A stretch of DNA of 60,412 nucleotides from a virus: positions 1-60,412 of the IMG/VR virus record IMGVR_UViG_3300034522_000052. One strand, written 5' to 3'. Below, in pieces: positions 1 through 7,377 of the stretch. How positions within the stretch are numbered: the stretch's first letter is position 1; every line of letters begins with the position of its first letter. Position numbers and translations under genes: made by a program. The notes beneath the pieces were generated by a model. It searched no databases, was not told where the DNA came from, and saw only the letters and a list, made by a program, of their open reading frames with translations.

Positions 1-90
1 TTTGAGCATTATAACGAGCACCACCCGCACAGCGCCTTGGGATACCGTTCACCACGGGAATTTCTGCGCAGTCGGGTATCACAACCCTAA
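1..90 (+). CDS. IS3-family transposase (OrfB), C-terminal fragment
   Basis: Frame 1 reads 29 residues and a stop. It contains YNEHHPHSALGYRSPREF, the typical end of the DDE integrase domain of IS3-family OrfB (NxxRPHSALGxxTPxE). The last catalytic Glu lies upstream of the window. Only the C-terminal tail is visible, so whether the full gene is intact is unknown. Confidence 0.8.
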   Translation, partial: FEHYNEHHPHSALGYRSPREFLRSRVSQP

Positions 91-121
91 GCGGGAAAAA
101 GTGTCTGGACCTATGGGGTCA
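1..121 (+). mobile_element. Right end of an IS3-family insertion sequence
   Basis: The window opens inside the 3' part of a transposase gene. After its stop at 90 comes a short non-coding tail ending in a probable terminal inverted repeat (about 101-121) that closes with TCA, as IS3-family right ends do. The element interrupts a tyrosine-recombinase reading frame that resumes at 122. The left end and the target duplication lie outside the window, so the IS cannot be named. Confidence 0.7.
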
Positions 122-343
122 AATCCATTTGTCTATGAGATTGATACCTCTAAGCTCAGCCCACATGAAGAGTGATTGAAGTGCTTGTAGATGCTTTTCA
201 ATCGTACCTAGACGAAGGTGGCGTGCGCGGAGAGAGTTTGTGACATATAGCGTAGACCAGTAGTCGGGCACTCCTGACTCACTATCAAGCAGAAGCATAT
301 TTCTCTGACCAGATGGTTCTATGTATAGTCTCGTTACTAGCAC
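122..343 (-). pseudogene. Tyrosine recombinase, N-terminal fragment cut by the IS
   Basis: An open frame of about 72 residues starts at 343 and runs into the IS end, where it gains two IS-encoded residues and stops. It contains NSLRARHLRLGTIEKHLQAL followed by a short helix, like the N-terminal SAM-like core-binding domain of site-specific recombinases found on genomic islands. The catalytic domain is missing. It lies on the host side of attL, so it probably belongs to a second element at the ssrA locus. Family assignment rests on the N-terminal pattern only. Confidence 0.55.
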
Positions 344-347
344 ATAT

Positions 348-493
348 CTTCCTCAAAACTCTCAGCTTAAAGAAATGCTAGTTGTTGGGCAAAAAAAAAG
401 CAAGCCAACTTTCCTAATGGGAAGTGCTTGCTTTTGTTGCCTGTAAAGGCTTATGAGACATTTTGAGGAGTAAAACTTCCTGAAAACTCTCAG
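348..493. repeat. 18-bp near-perfect direct repeat flanking the ssrA terminator
   Basis: CTTCCTCAAAACTCTCAG at 348-365 recurs at 476-493 with one change (C to G). The copies are 128 bp apart and bracket the old ssrA terminator, next to the start of the broken recombinase. It could be a short duplication or an attachment-type repeat of the older element. Confidence 0.4.
391..435 (-). terminator. Original ssrA intrinsic terminator
   Basis: On the minus strand a long hairpin (AAGCAAGCACTTCCC / GGAAAGTTGGCTTGCTT, small mismatches, TAAT-type loop) is followed by nine T residues. Before phage insertion this would have lain about 70 bp after the ssrA 3' end. Integration moved it to the far side of the prophage. 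Confidence 0.75.
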
Positions 494-501
494 TTGTAAT
501 G

Positions 502-530
502 TGGTGGAGCTGGGGGGATTTGAACCCCCG
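502..530. other. attL: 29-bp copy of the ssrA 3' end
   Basis: Identical to 60288-60316. On the minus strand the repeat is the T-arm and acceptor end of tmRNA, ending in CCA. The base before each copy differs (G at 501, T at 60287), which fixes the left limit. It lies 37 bp from the end of int (568), as expected for a phage whose integrase sits next to attP. Confidence 0.92.
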
Positions 531-563
531 GACTGTGCAGCTTTACCAATTGAACTATAAGGC
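502..563 (-). other. tRNA-like remnant overlapping attL
   Basis: Reading the minus strand from 563, phage DNA gives a good tRNA D-arm (TAGTTCAATTGGTAAAGC). After a few bases follows the tmRNA T-arm and a CCA end from the att core. No anticodon arm is present and the 5' acceptor strand does not pair with the 3' one, so this is not a working tRNA. It may be an old tRNA fragment carried in attP or part of the integrase binding site. Confidence 0.4.
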
Positions 564-567
564 TTTT

Positions 568-1743
568 TTATTTTCCGGTTGGATTTTGGATCAGGATTGG
601 CGCTTTTGCTGTCTGGCCGTCGTACTCGGCAAGGTAGGATCCGTAGTGCCGAAACAGCATTTCTGGCCCCTTGTGTCCCATCTGGGTGGAGAGCCAAAAC
701 AGGTTGCAACCGCGGCTGATGTTGGCGGTGGCGAAGGTGTGGCGGGTTTGGTAGAGGTGGCGGTAGCGAACGCCTGACCGCTTGAGGGTGTAGAGCCAGG
801 CTTTCTTCCTGATGGCGTCGGCCCCGGCCCATGGCTGGTTGAGCTTGGGGTCGTCAAAGACATACTCCCCCCGCATGAAGGTGAAGCGCTTCTGACTGGT
901 CAGCGCCGCCAGCGCCTCGCCGGTCAGTTCGATGGTGCGAGTCCCGGCCCGGGTCTTGGTGGTCTTGATGACGCCAACCACTTTGGCCCGCGACACCTGC
1001 ACGGTGTTACCGATCCAGTCGATGGCCTCCCAGCGAAGGGCGCACAGCTCTGACGGCCGCATCCCGGTCGCGAAAGCGAAGGCGAACAGGTTGGCCCACT
1101 GCTCATTGATGCCGTGGGCTGTTGAGATGATGGCGGCCACTTCCTCCGGGGTGAAGGGGTCCACGTCCTTGGCTCCTTGTTCGGGAACTGAACTCCCGTC
1201 CAAATATCGGGAAACGGTCACCAGCGAAACAGGGTTTGATGCGAGCAAACCATCCGTGACCGCCTCGTCTATGGCGCTGCGCAGGAACGACAGCCGGTTG
1301 CGGGCCGTCTTCGCGGTAGTGCCTCCCCTGATCAGCCAGTTTTTCACCTGGGCGGGGGTCAGCTCCGAGACGGTGATCCCGTGCAGATCGGCCAGCGCCT
1401 TGTGGCATTTGCGGTATCCAACCATCGTGGATGGGCTCAGCCCCCGGCGCTCGCAACGCTGCAGGTACTCGTCCAGGTAGTCGGCCACCTTGGCGGCGAT
1501 CGAGGCGCCGCCGAACATCCGCAGCTTCTTGGATTTCGGGAAGTAGTCGGCATAGGCGAATTGGCCCCGCTCTATCTTGCCCTGGATCTCCCCGAGCAGG
1601 CGGGAGGCGTAGCGCACGTTGGCGGTGGTGTTCGGCAAGTTGGACAGGGGCTCGCGACAGCGAACCCCCTTGAACGTGAAGGTGATGTTGATCGTCTCCC
1701 CGCGGACTGTCACGCCGCGTGGGAGCTGTTTCTCATTGCCCAC
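568..1743 (-). CDS. int: Phage integrase (tyrosine recombinase)
   Basis: A 391-residue protein from a GTG start with GGAGGTGA six bases upstream. A longer in-frame ATG version exists but lacks a ribosome site. An N-terminal arm-binding part and a SAM-like core-binding domain (about residues 80-165) precede the catalytic domain. Catalytic residues are Arg229 (GMRPSEL), Lys near 260, Arg334 (YQTRHTF), His357 (QMGHKG) and Tyr367 (FRHYGSY). It should recombine attP with the ssrA 3' end. It overlaps the excisionase gene by 34 bp, so the two are probably co-translated from the leftward early transcript. Confidence 0.95.
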   Translation of the reverse strand: MGNEKQLPRGVTVRGETINITFTFKGVRCREPLSNLPNTTANVRYASRLLGEIQGKIERGQFAYADYFPKSKKLRMFGGASIAAKVADYLDEYLQRCERRGLSPSTMVGYRKCHKALADLHGITVSELTPAQVKNWLIRGGTTAKTARNRLSFLRSAIDEAVTDGLLASNPVSLVTVSRYLDGSSVPEQGAKDVDPFTPEEVAAIISTAHGINEQWANLFAFAFATGMRPSELCALRWEAIDWIGNTVQVSRAKVVGVIKTTKTRAGTRTIELTGEALAALTSQKRFTFMRGEYVFDDPKLNQPWAGADAIRKKAWLYTLKRSGVRYRHLYQTRHTFATANISRGCNLFWLSTQMGHKGPEMLFRHYGSYLAEYDGQTAKAPILIQNPTGK

Positions 1744-1913
1744 TTTGTCACCTCCGCGATGTTGACCCAACGTTCCTTCACCCCATCCACGTTGACGATG
1801 TGAACCCCCAACTGCCATATACCGCGTTGGATCCGCTTGTTGATGGTGTCCCTATCGGTGAGCTCGATGGTGCTCAGGTAGGTGCTGAGCGGGATGGCGT
1901 CAGGCATTCTCAT
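1710..1913 (-). CDS. xis: Excisionase-like small DNA-binding protein
   Basis: About 67 residues, ending in KERWVNIAEVTKWA, a pattern seen in excisionases of lambdoid phages, with a predicted winged-helix-like core (DRDTINKRIQRGIWQLG). It directly precedes and overlaps int, the usual place for xis. Two ATGs (1913 and 1907) are possible and neither has a strong ribosome site, but the gene overlaps the end of the upstream gene, so coupling is likely. Its role would be to bend attL and drive excision with Int. Confidence 0.65.
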   Translation of the reverse strand: MRMPDAIPLSTYLSTIELTDRDTINKRIQRGIWQLGVHIVNVDGVKERWVNIAEVTKWAMRNSSHAA

Positions 1914-2343
1914 TATGATGAGCTGGCCCTGAATATGGCTGACTGCTGGATCTGCTGCTGTTCCCATGGTGTACGGTCCTCGCGGTTAAAATTGACTCGA
2001 GCCGGTGACGCCCGAGCTGGTTGTAGTAAAAGGTCTGAACTTGCTTGCGGGAGTTGGCCGCCTGGTCAAGGCGGTATTCCCCGAACGCCGGGCGTTTGAG
2101 TTGGTGCTGGTTGGCCAGCCGGCCAATGGCCTGGGCACTGACCCCCAGCTCCTTGCCCAGCTCGGTGGCACTCCAGAGCTGGCCGGTTACCCGAGGCGCT
2201 TCGATAGGCAGGTCGAAGTGCGCCAGGATGCGGCCGATCTCGGCGAGTTTGGCCGAACGGGAAAGGGTGGGGGAGCGCACTGTGCTGACCAGTTCGTTGA
2301 GTAGCTGGCTGTCCTGGTCGATGATCAGTTGAAGTTGTTGCAT
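1900..2343 (-). CDS. Small protein with the HTH-like domain of the Ant2 antirepressor C-terminus
   Basis: 147 residues. Residues about 55-115 (LWSATELGKELGVSAQAIGR, then ANQHQLKRPAFGEYRLDQ and RKQVQTFYYN) line up with the C-terminal domain of the P22AR_N antirepressor at 58635-59456 (YYTAGEVGERLGISANKVGR...). The shared part looks like a short helix-turn-helix found at the ends of phage antirepressors and KilA-type proteins. The N-terminus is helical and acidic. It may contact the same partner as Ant2; no function is proven. Confidence 0.7.
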   Translation of the reverse strand: MQQLQLIIDQDSQLLNELVSTVRSPTLSRSAKLAEIGRILAHFDLPIEAPRVTGQLWSATELGKELGVSAQAIGRLANQHQLKRPAFGEYRLDQAANSRKQVQTFYYNQLGRHRLESILTARTVHHGNSSRSSSQPYSGPAHHNENA

Positions 2344-2399
2344 GGCGTGGCCCTCCTGTCCCAGAGGATGGGGCGCCGGTTGGATTGAAGGAAGGGCCG

Positions 2400-3002
2400 C
2401 TATTTGGCTGGCTCACCAACCACCAGATCATAAGTGGCTGAGAAAATGTCAGGCTTGCATGGGTAGAACTCCCCAGCAACCCCCTTGATAATGAAGTCTC
2501 CTTTGGACGCGACCATGGTTCCTTCTGGGGTGTGAATTTTTAACTCATACGATTCGTTGTCCCACTCACCACCACGTCCCATCCATGACAGGATTTCTGT
2601 TGCATCACCAGTCCACACACCATTGAACTGCATCGCCTCCACAACTACAGGCTTTTTTCGATACATTGCCATCGTTTTTTCTCGATTAGTCGCTGCGGAA
2701 GCGACCACGTCAGCAGCCATGGCGTTAGCCAGTTCTGGAGCCAATACTGTCGTGGCGCTGATCAGCCTGTACTCGCCAGCCTCATGCTCGCTCGGCCAGC
2801 CGACCAGTTCGGCATGAACCTTGATGAGGCCGGACTTTGGCAGGCCAGAGCCGAGAGCATCAATAAACTCCTTGTCGCCATCCTCGGCTATATCATCAAG
2901 AACCATCTTCCGCACATCTGCTTCATGTGCTGACACCTCAAGAACGGCACCAGCCGACCAGCTCACACCAAGGGCTATCAGGGCTTTGAAAGTCATATCC
3001 AT
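2400..3002 (-). CDS. Two-part early phage protein of unknown function
   Basis: 200 residues from ATG at 3002 behind AAGGGGA. The first 112 residues match nothing I know. From Met113 the chain begins MYRKKPVVVEAMQF and continues to IKGVAGEFYPCKPDIFSATY, a small domain usually found as a separate phage protein that starts exactly with MYRKKPVVIEAxQF. It therefore looks like a fusion of two small early proteins. The internal Met could also serve as a second start. Confidence 0.75.
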   Translation of the reverse strand: MDMTFKALIALGVSWSAGAVLEVSAHEADVRKMVLDDIAEDGDKEFIDALGSGLPKSGLIKVHAELVGWPSEHEAGEYRLISATTVLAPELANAMAADVVASAATNREKTMAMYRKKPVVVEAMQFNGVWTGDATEILSWMGRGGEWDNESYELKIHTPEGTMVASKGDFIIKGVAGEFYPCKPDIFSATYDLVVGEPAK

Positions 3003-3015
3003 GGTCTATTTCCCC

Positions 3016-3210
3016 TTAACTTTGCAGCGGTTGCTGCTTTGGTTCGATTGTCACCACCCCGAGATCGCACTCGAACTGGATTGGCTTGGCTTGGCCGTGG
3101 TCTGCTGCGACCCAGCACATCACCCTGGCCATGCAGCCAAGGGCCTCCTCGGTACCAAGTTCCACCATGGCGGCGGCGATCTGCTCGGCGAATTCCTTGT
3201 TGTCAGCCAT
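3016..3210 (-). CDS. Small hypothetical early protein (64 aa)
   Basis: Starts with ATG inside the stop of the upstream small membrane peptide gene (TGATG arrangement), so translation is probably coupled. Residues 1-35 form an amphipathic helix region (EFAEQIAAAMVELGTEEALG), and the end is acidic to neutral. No family recognised. Confidence 0.6.
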   Translation of the reverse strand: MADNKEFAEQIAAAMVELGTEEALGCMARVMCWVAADHGQAKPIQFECDLGVVTIEPKQQPLQS

Positions 3211-3302
3211 CAGCCACCCTTCACAAACAGGTCGGCCGCCACGATGACGGCCAGAATGTTAATGGCCAGGATTGCGATCCCGGCCGCCTTTTGTTTGGTC
3301 AC
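3210..3302 (-). CDS. 30-residue single-span membrane peptide
   Basis: GTG start at 3302 with GGAGG five bases upstream. The start overlaps the stop of the preceding DUF4406 gene (GTGA), and its own stop overlaps the start of the next gene. The peptide is VTKQK followed by one hydrophobic stretch (AGIAILAINILAVIVAA) and DLFVKGG. Tight coupling on both sides and a good ribosome site support it as a real gene, probably an inner-membrane peptide of unknown role. Confidence 0.55.
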   Translation of the reverse strand: MTKQKAAGIAILAINILAVIVAADLFVKGG

Positions 3303-3604
3303 GCTGCCTCCTCATGCAGGATTGAGGTCAGGATCACCGGCTTGCCGAGCTTGATGGCCAGGGCGTGCTCTGCCCTGGCGCCGGCGCTGCGCTCCCAATG
3401 CGGCAGCATGACCAGCTGATCGGCCATCTTGACCATTTCAATGCAGATGGCCATGTACTCGTGTTGCTCCAGCCCATCCGGCAGGATTGCGGGGTTGAGC
3501 GCGATATGCCCGAGGGCATGCAGGCGTTCGGCCTCCAGGTTGAAGGCGTCGCGGTTGAAGTTGGGCAGGCCGGACATCGGCCCGGCTATGTAGATTTTCG
3601 CCAT
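3299..3604 (-). CDS. DUF4406 protein, nucleoside 2-deoxyribosyltransferase-like
   Basis: 101 residues beginning MAKIYIAGPMSGLPNFN, the signature start of DUF4406 proteins, a small Rossmann-like group related to nucleoside deoxyribosyltransferases. Near the end is MLPHWERSAGARAEHALA, which matches the active-site region of that superfamily. Such proteins are common in phage early regions; the substrate is unknown, and nucleotide salvage or modification is a guess. Downstream genes overlap it. Confidence 0.8.
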   Translation of the reverse strand: MAKIYIAGPMSGLPNFNRDAFNLEAERLHALGHIALNPAILPDGLEQHEYMAICIEMVKMADQLVMLPHWERSAGARAEHALAIKLGKPVILTSILHEEAA

Positions 3605-3623
3605 GGTGAATCCTTGAATAGAA

Positions 3624-3644
3624 AGCCCCGTACTGGCCGGGGCT
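3624..3644 (-). terminator. Weak intrinsic terminator between early genes
   Basis: Perfect 7-bp stem AGCCCCG/CGGGGCT with a 7-base loop; on the minus strand it is followed by TTCTATTC. The T-run is poor, so it is at most an attenuator inside the leftward operon. Confidence 0.4.
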
Positions 3645-3648
3645 CTGG

Positions 3649-3867
3649 TTATGCCCGCCAGCCGCGGTACCCGATAAAGCCCGGTGCCAGCACCTGCCGG
3701 AGGGGCAGGACTGGGAGGTGGGCTATCAGGGTCTTGAGCTGGGGGTTATCGGGTTGGCTGTCGATGGTGACCCGGGCGCCGGGGTTAATGCGGAGGTATC
3801 TGGCGCGGGTCTCTTCGGCTTCGGTGCGGGTCAGGCCTTGCTGGATAATGGGGGCTCGGTAGCGCAC
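3649..3867 (-). CDS. Small hypothetical early protein (72 aa)
   Basis: GTG start at 3867 with a near-perfect ribosome site (AAGGAGGTGA). It overlaps the end of the upstream gene by 37 bp. The middle, LTRTEAEETRARYLRINPGA, is a motif seen in other small phage proteins of unknown function. Basic overall. Confidence 0.65.
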   Translation of the reverse strand: MRYRAPIIQQGLTRTEAEETRARYLRINPGARVTIDSQPDNPQLKTLIAHLPVLPLRQVLAPGFIGYRGWRA

Positions 3868-4439
3868 GACTCACCTCCTTGTAACACCGCAGGCGCGGCG
3901 AGATCCGCCCGCACATACGGCACCTCGCAGGCAATCACCGAATCAGCGCACCAACTCACCTCGCTGGTATCGCTCGGGAATGGCTCGCTGTGGTAGTGGC
4001 TCTGGTCGCCAACCTGCAGCCAGATGCGCTCCGGCGCGGTGCGGATGGTTTCGGTTACTGTCACAGCAGGATCCGGCAACTGGCCAGCCAGCACGGAGTC
4101 GATGCTGGACACTATCGACTGCACGATCTGTATTTCAGACTCAGGGCACGATAGCGGAGAAACGTACCTGCGCGCACGCCGCAACAACTCCGCCAGCATC
4201 AGTTCACGCTTGTGGTGATTGGCCAGCAACTCCAGTCGCGAGCGCAGAGGGTGACGGTCTGGGACGATGCCGGAGAGAATGGCGTTGCTGATTGCTATCC
4301 CGGTGCTGTTGCGTTCTTCCAGCAGTGCATAGACCTTGGCCTGCAGTTGCTCAACTTCAGAAAATGTGACATATGCCCCCTCTTTGCGTTCTTCCATGAC
4401 CGGCCCTGTGGCGGTCAGCTCAAGGTCGTATCGCTTCAC
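3831..4439 (-). CDS. Ead/Ea22-type hypothetical phage protein
   Basis: 202 residues from a GTG that overlaps the previous stop (GTGA). A coiled N-terminal segment (SEVEQLQAKVYALLEER) is followed by a C-terminal block PERIWLQVGDQ...SEVSWCADSV resembling a small exchangeable domain in lambdoid early proteins. The longer frame upstream is the shadow of the neighbouring gene and has no start signal. Role unknown. Confidence 0.7.
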   Translation of the reverse strand: MKRYDLELTATGPVMEERKEGAYVTFSEVEQLQAKVYALLEERNSTGIAISNAILSGIVPDRHPLRSRLELLANHHKRELMLAELLRRARRYVSPLSCPESEIQIVQSIVSSIDSVLAGQLPDPAVTVTETIRTAPERIWLQVGDQSHYHSEPFPSDTSEVSWCADSVIACEVPYVRADLAAPAVLQGGESCATEPPLSSKA

Positions 4440-4843
4440 GATTTCTCTCCTTCCACAAATTCGAGGGCGGTTGCCACCTCCGGCAGCAGCTCGTCCCAGG
4501 TGGCGATAGCGCCATTCTGGTGCCAGCCGGCCACGCCCTGGCTGTTGTTCATCACGCCCAGCACGCCATTGAGCGCCTCGAGCAGGGTGTCGCGGTGCTG
4601 CTCCAGCAGGAGAAGCTGAGTGCCGAAGGCACACGCCAGACCCTTCTGCTCCAACTCGTCCGTGGGCAGCCCGTGACAGGCATTCCAGCAGGCGACAATG
4701 CGGCGGGCGTTGGCCCTGCCTTCGCCGTCTGGAAAGCCGTTTTCATCCCGCGGCCATACTTCGCAGACGCCGGTGCCATCGGCAGAGCCGACCGACTGGC
4801 CGTTACGAAAAAGGGCCAGCAGGCCCTTGGTGTGTTCGCTCAT
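4436..4843 (-). CDS. Hypothetical early phage protein with ANARRIVACWNAC motif
   Basis: 135 residues. The motif ANARRIVACWNACHGLPTDE near residues 43-62 is widespread in small phage early proteins that also carry an N-terminal TDG-type strand (here SADGTGVCEVWP). It overlaps both neighbours by 4 bp. Function unknown. Confidence 0.75.
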   Translation of the reverse strand: MSEHTKGLLALFRNGQSVGSADGTGVCEVWPRDENGFPDGEGRANARRIVACWNACHGLPTDELEQKGLACAFGTQLLLLEQHRDTLLEALNGVLGVMNNSQGVAGWHQNGAIATWDELLPEVATALEFVEGEKS

Positions 4844-5184
4844 ACATCCCCCAGCATTCTGATTTCGTCGTCCGTCAGGCCGGCAGCCCGGGCCTTGTCC
4901 ATCACCCGCAGGCGCTCGGCGTTGAGCGCATCAGCACGGCGATCTGCGTCGTTGGGCTCGATGATGCTCACCGGCGCCAGCCAACTGCCTCGCACCTTCA
5001 CGGCGATCTCCTTGCTGACGTGAGCGTCGCTCCCCTGGACGCCCTTGCGTGTCGCCATGCGTGCGGCGGTGGATGCTGATCCGCAGACGTGGATCGGGTA
5101 CTGATGCCCACGCCCCTCGGTGAGGTCGGTGTTGGTGTAAACCACCCAGACCTCTTTGGTGTCGGTAATGGTGATGTCGGTCAT
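4840..5184 (-). CDS. Hypothetical early phage protein (114 aa)
   Basis: The N-terminus, KEVWVVYTNTDLTEGRGHQYP, resembles a small beta-rich domain found in phage early proteins. The C-terminus is a helix ending DDEIRMLGDV. It overlaps rdgC upstream and the next gene downstream by 4 bp each, so it is part of one translationally coupled row. Function unknown. Confidence 0.7.
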   Translation of the reverse strand: MTDITITDTKEVWVVYTNTDLTEGRGHQYPIHVCGSASTAARMATRKGVQGSDAHVSKEIAVKVRGSWLAPVSIIEPNDADRRADALNAERLRVMDKARAAGLTDDEIRMLGDV

Positions 5185-6092
5185 AGCGGCGCCTCCTCAC
5201 CACCCAGGGCATTGAACAGGGCCGGAATGAACTGGGAGAGCTCGCCGGTCACCAGGGCGAAGTCCGCGTCCAGGCGGGCGGCCGGATCTTCACTGGTGAT
5301 GTCGTCGTTCTGCTCGCGCATGTCCTCGCTGAACTTGAGGCGCTTGATGGAGAGGTCATCGTCCAGCACAAAGCTGAGGCGCTCACCCCAGTTCAGGGCC
5401 AACTTGGTGACCAGCTTGTCGTTGGCGAGGTGGTTTTTCACCTCGTCGGTCATCAGGTCTTGCTGTTTGAAGCGGGCGATCCCGCCGTGCTCCATGGCGC
5501 TGCGTAGCTCGGATTCATCCTCCAGGGTGAAAGCTGCCGGCAGGTTTCCCTCTTGCAGCCACTCGGTCATGGTGATCTCGGGTGGGTTCTTGAGCGCCAC
5601 CGGCACCACCGGCAGGCTGCCAATGGACTTGCGAAGCAGAGCCAGCACATCGTCCGCCTTCTTGGCGGAGGAGGCATCGACCATAAGCAGGCCGTCGGCC
5701 GGGTTGATCCAGGCGAAGGTGTTGGCGGTACGGCTGAACGCCCGGGGCAGCAGGGTGTGCAGCAGCTCCTCCTTGAGCGCTTCCTTCTCTTTCTTCTTGA
5801 GGGCGCGGCCCTGCTCGTACTCGATGGCCTCCACCTTCTCTGCCAGCGCTTCCTTGATGACGGCGGTCGGCAGGATCTTGTCCTCGCGGAGGGCGCACAG
5901 CAGGATCTGGCCGTTGGCGGCATGGGTCAGGGTGTGGCCGAGCTTGCCGAAGGGTCGGGTCCAGCCAAAGCGGGAAATATCCTGGCTGCCGCAGGGGGTG
6001 AAGGCACACGCCTCCAGTTGGGTTTCCAGCTGTTCGGCGGTCAACTCGAACGGGCGGGTGAAGCGGTAAACTTGAAGGTTTTTAAACCACAT
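5181..6092 (-). CDS. rdgC: RdgC recombination-associated protein
   Basis: 303 residues, the full length of bacterial RdgC, starting MWFKNLQVYRF as the family does, with ETQLEACAFTPCGSQDISRFGW and the C-terminal DADFALVTGELSQFIP block. RdgC forms a dimeric ring around double-stranded DNA and limits RecA loading. In a phage it may steer recombination toward the phage RecT/exonuclease pair encoded just upstream. The start is preceded by AAAGGACCCAGACC, a leader shared with several genes of this phage. Confidence 0.95.
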   Translation of the reverse strand: MWFKNLQVYRFTRPFELTAEQLETQLEACAFTPCGSQDISRFGWTRPFGKLGHTLTHAANGQILLCALREDKILPTAVIKEALAEKVEAIEYEQGRALKKKEKEALKEELLHTLLPRAFSRTANTFAWINPADGLLMVDASSAKKADDVLALLRKSIGSLPVVPVALKNPPEITMTEWLQEGNLPAAFTLEDESELRSAMEHGGIARFKQQDLMTDEVKNHLANDKLVTKLALNWGERLSFVLDDDLSIKRLKFSEDMREQNDDITSEDPAARLDADFALVTGELSQFIPALFNALGGEEAPL

Positions 6093-6112
6093 GGTCTGGG
6101 TCCTTTGGTCGG

Positions 6113-6292
6113 TTAGTTGCGGGCTTTCTTGGCCTGCAGGTCGTGGATCTTCTTGGCTGCGGCCTCGGCGGTTTGCCGATCGCAGGTGATGCCGCCGGGC
6201 AGGATGAACTTGCCGGGCTGCTTGGGGTGGGGCATAACGACGCCCAACCCGATGACTACTGCGCCGCAGTAGGGGTTTTCCGTGGCTTTCAT
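6113..6292 (-). CDS. Small hypothetical protein (59 aa)
   Basis: ATG at 6292 follows GAGGACCCCC. Contains PYCGAVVIGLGVVMPHPKQP and GITCDRQTAEAAAKKIHDL, similar to small phage proteins encoded beside rdgC. The longer open frame overlaps the methylase gene and is not needed. Function unknown. Confidence 0.6.
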   Translation of the reverse strand: MKATENPYCGAVVIGLGVVMPHPKQPGKFILPGGITCDRQTAEAAAKKIHDLQAKKARN

Positions 6293-6350
6293 GGGGGTCC
6301 TCGACTTATCCACCGTTTCTGTGTGGCCTGAGGTGGATGGGTTGGGGGTA

Positions 6351-6929
6351 TCAGGCGGCAGCGCTGATGGGCTCTGCTCCGGCAAGCAGCAGGGTGAGCT
6401 TGCTGACATCGCGGATCCGGCATTCGCCGCGCCAGTTGGGTGCGAAGATGAGGAGCATGGAGCCCTTGGGGTTTCCCTTCATCTCTTCGCCGGTTGCCTT
6501 GTTGATGAAACTCACCCGGCCGTTGCGCCACTTGCCATTGGCATCGTGGTAGCCGGTGATGTGCCGCACCTCGCTGGCGCGCATACCGGGATACCATTCG
6601 GTGCTGGTGTCCTGGGGGACCAGCATGACGGTGCCGATGCCGCACCCCTGCTGCTCGATGGCCTTTTCCACCCACGGCCCGATATCGGAGTAGGGCGGAT
6701 TGAGCCATGCCCAAGGCGAGCGCACTGACGGGCTGATAAAGTCGCCCCAGTCCACGCTCAGGGCGTCGATATCCGGTGTCAGGAACTTCTCGCAGAGCGC
6801 CGTTTCCGGCAGGGCGGCGGCATCGAGGGCGAAGTTGAACTCCAGATCCAGCGCCCGGAACAGCCAGAGCGGTGTCTGGGTCATGTCCCGGGTCCCGGTG
6901 GGGGTAGTGGAGCCGCGGTAGTCAGCCAT
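6351..6929 (-). CDS. Phage N-6-adenine DNA methyltransferase
   Basis: 192 residues. Begins MADYRGSTTPTGTRDMTQTPLWLF and contains the catalytic motif IV NPPYSD (WAWLNPPYSDIGPWVEKA), as in the phage Dam family (PF05869-type). An FNFALDAAA segment provides the AdoMet-binding part. The start chosen has AAGGAGG upstream and overlaps the previous gene by 8 bp. It probably protects phage DNA or mimics host Dam marking; specificity cannot be read from sequence. Confidence 0.88.
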   Translation of the reverse strand: MADYRGSTTPTGTRDMTQTPLWLFRALDLEFNFALDAAALPETALCEKFLTPDIDALSVDWGDFISPSVRSPWAWLNPPYSDIGPWVEKAIEQQGCGIGTVMLVPQDTSTEWYPGMRASEVRHITGYHDANGKWRNGRVSFINKATGEEMKGNPKGSMLLIFAPNWRGECRIRDVSKLTLLLAGAEPISAAA

Positions 6930-7377
6930 TGGCGGCCTCCTTGCACTCAACTGCGGCCAACTGACCGGCCATCAACGCCTCGCGCAGGGCGATCATCTCC
7001 CTATTTCGGAACAGGCTAGTGGCGTAGATGAAGGGCTTGCGCAGGTTGTGACCTTGGATCTCGAGGAAGTCCTTGCAGCCCTGCTCTGTGAAGCAGGCTG
7101 TTTCGAATCGATCAATCTCCTTGACGGCAAGCCTTACCCAGTCACCTGTTTCACGGCAGTCTTCTTTGAGGAGGTCTAAGCGACGCGCAGTCCGACTATC
7201 GGCTTCCAAATGTCGCTCTTGATGCCACCATAAGGTACGGTCGTGGTCGTAGTCAGCATCAACAACAATTTCGCGCTTGGAGAACACGCAATAGAACGGG
7301 TCGGCAGTGTAACGGCCATCCTGAGTGTTCAGAGACAGCTGCATACGCTGGAGCAATTCTGGTAGTTGCTGGCTCAT
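6922..7377 (-). CDS. Ea22/Ead-like early protein
   Basis: 151 residues; a distinctive block GHNLRKPFIYATSLFRNREM near residue 110 recurs in short early proteins of lambdoid phages. Preceded by LDLLKEDCRETGDWVRLAVKEIDRFE. It overlaps the coiled-coil gene upstream by 4 bp. Function unknown. Confidence 0.65.
   Translation of the reverse strand: MSQQLPELLQRMQLSLNTQDGRYTADPFYCVFSKREIVVDADYDHDRTLWWHQERHLEADSRTARRLDLLKEDCRETGDWVRLAVKEIDRFETACFTEQGCKDFLEIQGHNLRKPFIYATSLFRNREMIALREALMAGQLAAVECKEAANG

Noticed and set aside
502-563. Functional tRNA gene
   Set aside because: No anticodon arm and the acceptor strands do not pair.
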